From assembly GCA_012728975.1 (NCBI GenBank), contig JAAYDZ010000028.1, positions 1-36,561 of the forward strand: a stretch of DNA of 36,561 nt. The letters are read 5' to 3'. This document shows, one piece after another, positions 32,647 through 36,561 of the stretch (the stretch's first letter is position 1; each line of letters opens with the position of its first letter). This DNA comes from Bacteroidales bacterium (GTDB lineage: Bacteria; Bacteroidota; Bacteroidia; Bacteroidales; UBA932). Below the pieces are notes generated by a model that worked only from the letters and a program-made list of their open reading frames with translations, ran no database searches and had not been told where the DNA came from. The position numbers and the translations under genes were made by a program.

Positions 32647-34689
32647 ATGAGACGATTAATTGCATTCGCGATTTCTATCGCGACCCTATCTATTTCATTT
32701 TCCGCGGAAGCGGCAAAAGAGAAAAAAGTGACACTTAACTCCCCTGACGATCGCACAATTATCACTATCACAATCGGTGAACAGATAAAATGGTCGGTGG
32801 AGCACGAAGGCATTGAGGTCATCGCACCTTCAACCATTTCGATGGAAATCGAAAGCGCTGATGGCAGTAAAACCTTCATCTGGGGCGATGGCAGCAGACT
32901 AAAAAAAGTGAGCCGCACTACATTCGAACGCACAATCGCCTCACCGATATATAAGAGTTCAAGCGTACGGGAGCACTACAACCAGATGGAGCTCACCTTC
33001 CGCCAGGACTTCGGAATCATCTTTCGGGCTTATGACGACGGAGTAGCCTACCGCTTCTACGGGAATAAACTCAAAGAGGGTGATAAGGTAAAGGCAGAAC
33101 TTGCAGAGTTCAATTTTGGGAAAGACCATAATGCATATATCCCCTACAGCACCGGCAATCCCAACTCCTATCAGACATCTTTTGAAAACAGATACGAAGT
33201 AACACCTCTCAGCAACTTCAATGATGATAAAATCGCTTTTTCACCGCTACTGGTATGCCTCGATGGCGATTCTAAAGCTGTAATCACCGAATCGGATCTT
33301 GAGAGTTATCCAGGGATGTTCCTTGAAAAAAGCGGAGAGCACTCACTCAGGGGTCGCTTTGCCCCCTTTCCCTCAGCAATAGAGGTGCATCCTACCAGAT
33401 GTCAGGAGCGTCCTACTGCTTATAGTGAGAATCTGGCAATAATCCGCAGCAATAGCAGCAAAAAGGCTCCGAGGTATTTCCCCTGGAGGGTGATTGCAAT
33501 TTCTGACAAGGACATAGAACTTCCGGAAAATCACTTGGTATGGCTGCTTGCCTCTGAGAGTCGTATAGGGGATCTTTCCTGGATCAAGCCCGGTAAGGTG
33601 GCCTGGGATTGGTGGAATAATTGGGGAGTGACCGGAGTGGACTTCGAGGTGGGGATCAACACCGCTACCTACAAGCACTATATAGACTTCGCCTCTGCCA
33701 ACGGCATTGAGTATGTTATACTGGATGAGGGATGGTCACCTTCCAGAGATGGTGATATTATGAAGGTAATCCCGGAAATTGACCTCGAAGAACTTGTCCG
33801 TTATGGCAAGGAACGCAAGGTTGACCTGATTCTTTGGGCTGTAGCCTTCCCTCTCGACAAGAAATTGGAAGAGGCTTGCAAGTACTATTCAGCAATGGGT
33901 ATCAAGGGGTTTAAGGTGGATTTTATGGATAGGGATGATCAGGATGTTGTGGAACTCAATTACCGCATTGCGGAAGTGGCGGCAAAATACAAGATGATTA
34001 TCAATTTCCACGGTATGTATAAGCCGGCGGGCCTCAACCGCACCTGGCCCAATGTGATAAACTTCGAGGGAGTCTGGGGACTGGAGCAGATGAAGTGGAG
34101 CAAGGATGATATGGTCTCTTATGATGTTACTTTCCCCTATATCAGGATGCTCTCCGGTCCGGTGGACTACACCCAAGGGGCGATGCGCAATGCCATTCGC
34201 CGCGACTATGTTCCAAATTACAATAATCCTATGAGCCAAGGGACACGCGCCCGCCAGGTGGCCGAATATATAATCTTCGATTCACCGCTGGTAATGCTTT
34301 GCGACAACCCTACCATATACACCAAAGAGCAGGAAACCACAGATTTTATCACTTCGATCCCTACTGTGTGGGATGAAACCCGGGTGCTTCAGGGAGAGCT
34401 TGGCAAATACATAGTTACTGCCCGCCGAAGCGGTGGAATATGGTATATCGGTGGTATAAATGATTGGGATGCAAGGGATATTACTCTCGATATGAGCTTT
34501 CTCCTTAAAGGCGGCAAAAGTGCCGGAAAGGGCACCATAACTCTCTTCCGGGATGGCCCCAATGCCCATCGCTCAGCACACGATTATACTATCGAGAAAC
34601 TCAATGTGGTTGACTATATAGCCCGCAAAAGTACTCCCCTTACCATACATCTAGCTCCGGGCGGCGGCTTTGCAATGGTGGTGGAGTAA
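32647..34689 (+). CDS. Glycoside hydrolase family 97, predicted retaining alpha-glycosidase
   Basis: A 680-residue exported enzyme. A signal peptide (about 1-22) precedes an N-terminal beta-sandwich to about 280, a catalytic barrel to about 580 and a C-terminal beta domain. The segment GIKGFKVDFMDRDDQ places an Asp at residue 425 where retaining GH97 enzymes such as the alpha-galactosidase BtGH97b have their nucleophile; inverting SusB-type alpha-glucosidases differ here. Glu474 in INFEGVWGLE is a candidate acid/base. VILDEGW and MLSGPVDYTQGAM are other GH97 hallmarks. The family is mostly confined to Bacteroidota. It has its own promoter and no SusC/SusD neighbour, so it is not part of a visible polysaccharide utilisation locus. 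Alpha-galactosidase is the favoured but unproven activity. Confidence 0.93.
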   Translation: MRRLIAFAISIATLSISFSAEAAKEKKVTLNSPDDRTIITITIGEQIKWSVEHEGIEVIAPSTISMEIESADGSKTFIWGDGSRLKKVSRTTFERTIASPIYKSSSVREHYNQMELTFRQDFGIIFRAYDDGVAYRFYGNKLKEGDKVKAELAEFNFGKDHNAYIPYSTGNPNSYQTSFENRYEVTPLSNFNDDKIAFSPLLVCLDGDSKAVITESDLESYPGMFLEKSGEHSLRGRFAPFPSAIEVHPTRCQERPTAYSENLAIIRSNSSKKAPRYFPWRVIAISDKDIELPENHLVWLLASESRIGDLSWIKPGKVAWDWWNNWGVTGVDFEVGINTATYKHYIDFASANGIEYVILDEGWSPSRDGDIMKVIPEIDLEELVRYGKERKVDLILWAVAFPLDKKLEEACKYYSAMGIKGFKVDFMDRDDQDVVELNYRIAEVAAKYKMIINFHGMYKPAGLNRTWPNVINFEGVWGLEQMKWSKDDMVSYDVTFPYIRMLSGPVDYTQGAMRNAIRRDYVPNYNNPMSQGTRARQVAEYIIFDSPLVMLCDNPTIYTKEQETTDFITSIPTVWDETRVLQGELGKYIVTARRSGGIWYIGGINDWDARDITLDMSFLLKGGKSAGKGTITLFRDGPNAHRSAHDYTIEKLNVVDYIARKSTPLTIHLAPGGGFAMVVE

Positions 34690-34747
34690 GGCACAATAGG
34701 CCTCAGAATGGCGTTTTAGGGGAGTTTTTGGGAGAATTGTACTTTTT

Positions 34748-34779
34748 TTTGCAAAATATCACTTTTATCCATACCTTTG
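34748..34779 (+). promoter_or_regulatory. Promoter of tRNA-Lys
   Basis: TTTG (34748-34751, end of a T-run) and TACCTTTG (34772-34779) are exactly 20 nt apart and lie 8 nt upstream of the tRNA. Confidence 0.9.
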
Positions 34780-34787
34780 CACCTCCT

Positions 34788-34860
34788 GATTCGCTAGCTC
34801 AGCAGGTAGAGCACATCCCTTTTAAGGATGGGGTCCTGGGTTCGAGCCCCAGGCGGATCA
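34788..34860 (+). tRNA. tRNA-Lys (TTT)
   Basis: Acceptor GATTCGC pairs with GCGGATC (one G-T pair), discriminator A. The D-arm is TAGCTCAGCAGGTAGAGC. The anticodon arm CATCC/GGATG has loop CTTTTAA (anticodon TTT), and the T-arm is CTGGGTTCGAGCCCCAG. No CCA is encoded. Confidence 0.96.
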
Positions 34861-34898
34861 CAAAAGACTGAGCGACCTAAGGTCGCTTTTATCTTTTG
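34861..34898 (+). terminator. Terminator of tRNA-Lys
   Basis: AGCGACC and GGTCGCT form a 7-bp stem with a TAA loop, followed by TTTATCTTTT. An outer CAAAAGA/TCTTTTG pairing extends it. Copy B of the 73-bp repeat starts 4 nt later. Confidence 0.85.
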
Positions 34899-34902
34899 TG
34901 AT

Positions 34903-34975
34903 CAGTCGCTTCGCTCCTTGTCTACCCCTCCTTTTGATGGTTCCCTTGGGGAACCAAAGCAGCGCAGAAGCGCTG
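34903..34975 (+). repeat. 73-bp tRNA-associated repeat, copy B
   Basis: Inverted copy of 29201-29273 with two mismatches in 73 bases. It starts CAGTCGCTTCGCTCC and ends with the CAGCGC/GCGCTG hairpin. A further small hairpin, TTCAGC/GCTGAA, follows directly. As with copy A it comes right after a tRNA terminator and in the same orientation relative to the tRNA. The remaining stretch to 35130 holds only a -7-like TATTTTTG at 35089-35096. Confidence 0.95.
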
Positions 34976-35130
34976 CCTTCAGCTTCGCTGAATTAGAATG
35001 CTGGCCATTGGTCGCCTCTATCGTGTTACGAGGTGCGAGTTCCGCGGTGCGTGGTTGTATAAATCTTTAAAATGTAACACAAAAATCTTATTTTTGTACA
35101 TGAATCTGAAGATGAGATTAAAGTTCAAAA

Positions 35131-35634
35131 ATGACCAAACATCAAACCATTACTCACCCACTTCGGCCCCTTTTTCAAGCCGATTCAAAAATTTTGATTT
35201 TGGGTTCTTTTCCCTCTGTCAAAACCAGAGAGTATGGTTTCTTTTATGGGCATCCACAGAATCGTTTTTGGCCCTTGCTTGAACGGATTTTTGGTGTAAA
35301 ACTTAGCACGGATATTAAAGAAAGAAGAGCCTTTCTTTTACAGCATCATCTCGCCTTATACGATGTCATCTACCGGTGCGATATCATCGGCTCAATTGAT
35401 GCCAGCATTCAAAACGCAGTTCCCTCGGATTTAAGTCATATTTTTAAAGAGGCGGATATCAAGCAAATTTTCTGCAACGGCGGGACTGCTTATCGCTATT
35501 ATAAAAAGTATCATGAGCAGCAAACCGGATTTAAAGCCCTTCAACTACCCTCTACAAGTCCTGCCAATGCAAGATCTACTATGGATGATTTGTATAACCG
35601 CTGGAAAATAATTAAAGAAGATAATTATAAATAG
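35131..35634 (+). CDS. DNA-deoxyinosine/uracil glycosylase (family 6 type)
   Basis: A 167-residue protein of the uracil-DNA glycosylase superfamily, closest to the hypoxanthine-DNA glycosylase branch. Motif 1 is LGSFPSVKTREYGFFYGHPQNRFWPLL near residues 24-50, quoted here in outline only; its GHPQNRFW block carries the Asn considered catalytic in that branch. Motif 2 is LPSTSPANA near 138-146. The enzymes remove deaminated bases (hypoxanthine, in some cases uracil) from DNA in base excision repair. Length is normal. The gene stands alone downstream of tRNA-Lys and repeat B and ends 120 nt before the next ATG. Confidence 0.88.
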   Translation: MTKHQTITHPLRPLFQADSKILILGSFPSVKTREYGFFYGHPQNRFWPLLERIFGVKLSTDIKERRAFLLQHHLALYDVIYRCDIIGSIDASIQNAVPSDLSHIFKEADIKQIFCNGGTAYRYYKKYHEQQTGFKALQLPSTSPANARSTMDDLYNRWKIIKEDNYK

Positions 35635-35754
35635 TAGATGATGATAGAGAGTAATCGGGTGAAAAAGGCAATAATACTTTATAAATCAATATCAGAACCA
35701 AGATTTAGAACCATCGTTATATCTGAAAAAACAAAACAACCATATAAAACAACC

Positions 35755-36375
35755 ATGAAAACAAAAAAGAAAATCTTTATCATGCTCGCGCTGTTTGCTA
35801 TGACAGTAGCCGGAGCAACTTTCTGTGGCACTGCACAACAAAAAGTAAATGTTAAAACCCTGTTTGATATGCTTCCTGAAGAAGCACTCCCAGAATATGT
35901 GTCGTTGGGGGAATTAAGTCGGGATGAGTATATTTGCGAATGCGATTATGAAAACGGCTACCTGGAATTGGCCGGCGGCAACTTTGCATGGCAAATGTGT
36001 TATTGGAATTTGAAGGATGGCCGGACATTAGTTGCAACAAATGACCAAACTGACTTCGGCTCGACTATTCACATATTCTTTTATGAAAATGGACAACTCA
36101 TAGAAGATGCAAACTACAAATTAGGCGGAGAACAAACCTATACATTGGAAGATCTTGTAGATATTTCGCAGCTTAGACCTGAGGTGCTTGAACAAGCAAA
36201 AGCTGCGTTTGAGACCGGAAATTATAAGCTCTATTTTGAGCTGCCACACAAAGGCACTTCGTTAACATTATGGTTGAACGTTTATTCGTTGATGGGAGAG
36301 CACTATGCAATTCCGGAAGAAACTTTAAAACGAGTTACAATAAAATGGGAAAATGAAAAATGGGTAAAACAATAA
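35755..36375 (+). CDS. Unknown exported protein
   Basis: A 206-residue protein I do not recognise. I start at ATG 35755 (MKTKKKIFIMLALFAMTVAG), since this gives a clear signal peptide with cleavage near residue 26; the frame is open further upstream but has no signal there. The mature part has a predicted helix (VKTLFDMLPEEALPEY), then beta-rich segments with WQMCYWNLKDGRTLVATN and an acidic helix, ending KWENEKWVKQ. Alternation of strands suggests a compact periplasmic domain. The next gene starts 7 nt after the stop and also encodes an exported protein, so the two are probably co-transcribed. Confidence 0.8.
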   Translation: MKTKKKIFIMLALFAMTVAGATFCGTAQQKVNVKTLFDMLPEEALPEYVSLGELSRDEYICECDYENGYLELAGGNFAWQMCYWNLKDGRTLVATNDQTDFGSTIHIFFYENGQLIEDANYKLGGEQTYTLEDLVDISQLRPEVLEQAKAAFETGNYKLYFELPHKGTSLTLWLNVYSLMGEHYAIPEETLKRVTIKWENEKWVKQ

Positions 36376-36382
36376 AGTACCT

Positions 36383-36561
36383 ATGAAAACAAAACTGATT
36401 ATTATGACATTAGCACTCCTTTCATCTCCCGGATGCACAAACGCACAGACAAAAGAATTGTCATCCGTGTCATACCACCGTTCCGGTATGCGTTTTGATG
36501 ACTGCACCGATATTAGGGTTAACAAAACTGCGGACACCTATACCCTGGTTTTTGAAACAGG
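36383..36561 (+). CDS. Unknown lipoprotein (partial, runs off the window)
   Basis: The first 59 codons of an exported protein. It begins MKTKLIIMTLALLSSPGC, a probable lipoprotein signal with lipobox SPGC, followed by TNAQTKELSSV. The visible mature part (RSGMRFDDCTDIRVNKTAD and beyond) looks beta-rich. It lies 7 nt downstream of another exported protein gene. Too little is visible to name a family. Confidence 0.75.
   Translation, partial: MKTKLIIMTLALLSSPGCTNAQTKELSSVSYHRSGMRFDDCTDIRVNKTADTYTLVFET

Noticed and set aside
1-36561. CRISPR arrays, insertion sequences, prophage genes
   Set aside because: No regularly spaced repeats, transposase, integrase or phage structural genes were seen in either strand.

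Overview
The window looks like chromosomal DNA of a Bacteroidales bacterium (phylum Bacteroidota), probably gut-associated. The evidence is many lipoproteins with short SC lipoboxes, Bacteroidota promoters (TTTG, about 20 nt, TAnnTTTG) in front of tRNA genes, weak Shine-Dalgarno sites, and family-restricted genes such as GH97, the CCDC81-type HU protein and DUF1460. I cannot name the genus. No rRNA, phage, insertion sequence or CRISPR array is visible.

Layout. 1-97: a TPP riboswitch and the first codons of the gene it controls (minus strand). 142-921: a glutaminyl cyclotransferase lipoprotein. 991-5522: a tight five-gene plus-strand operon with an acyl-ACP thioesterase, a steroid 5-alpha-reductase family membrane enzyme, an unknown lipoprotein, an Old Yellow Enzyme family reductase and a GH18 glycosidase. 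5528-7456: a Na+/Ca2+ exchanger and two unknown proteins. 7572-7887: RNase P RNA, followed at once by a DUF1460 amidase-like lipoprotein. 8781-10440: a tryptophanase/tyrosine phenol-lyase family gene behind a complete, unannotated attenuator. The attenuator has a 21-residue leader peptide with six consecutive Tyr codons, an antiterminator arm and an intrinsic terminator. 10515-12100: tRNA-Thr, a POT peptide transporter and tRNA-Leu. 12176-14032: a beta-helix lipoprotein.

14023-20526 is a six-gene minus-strand housekeeping operon, read rlmN, patatin-barrel protein, recX, prfB (with programmed frameshift), tpiA, prmA. Divergent from it run recA and trpS. 22934-28025 holds metG, dnaG and a membrane-anchored HU-like protein on the minus strand. 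28183-29076 is an unknown lipoprotein. 29201-34975 contains tRNA-Leu, tRNA-Asn, a carboxyltransferase whose biotinyl domain lacks the lysine, pnuC, a DUF486 gene, a GH97 glycosidase and tRNA-Lys. This stretch is bracketed by two near-identical 73-bp repeats that each sit directly behind a tRNA terminator. The right end has a family 6 type DNA glycosylase and two secreted proteins of unknown function, the last one cut by the window edge.

The two most interesting signals are the poly-Tyr leader/attenuator in front of a lyase whose substrate-binding residues look like tyrosine phenol-lyase rather than tryptophanase, and the 5-alpha-reductase plus flavin-reductase operon. The latter resembles the enzyme pair reported for bile-acid/steroid ring reduction in gut Bacteroidales.
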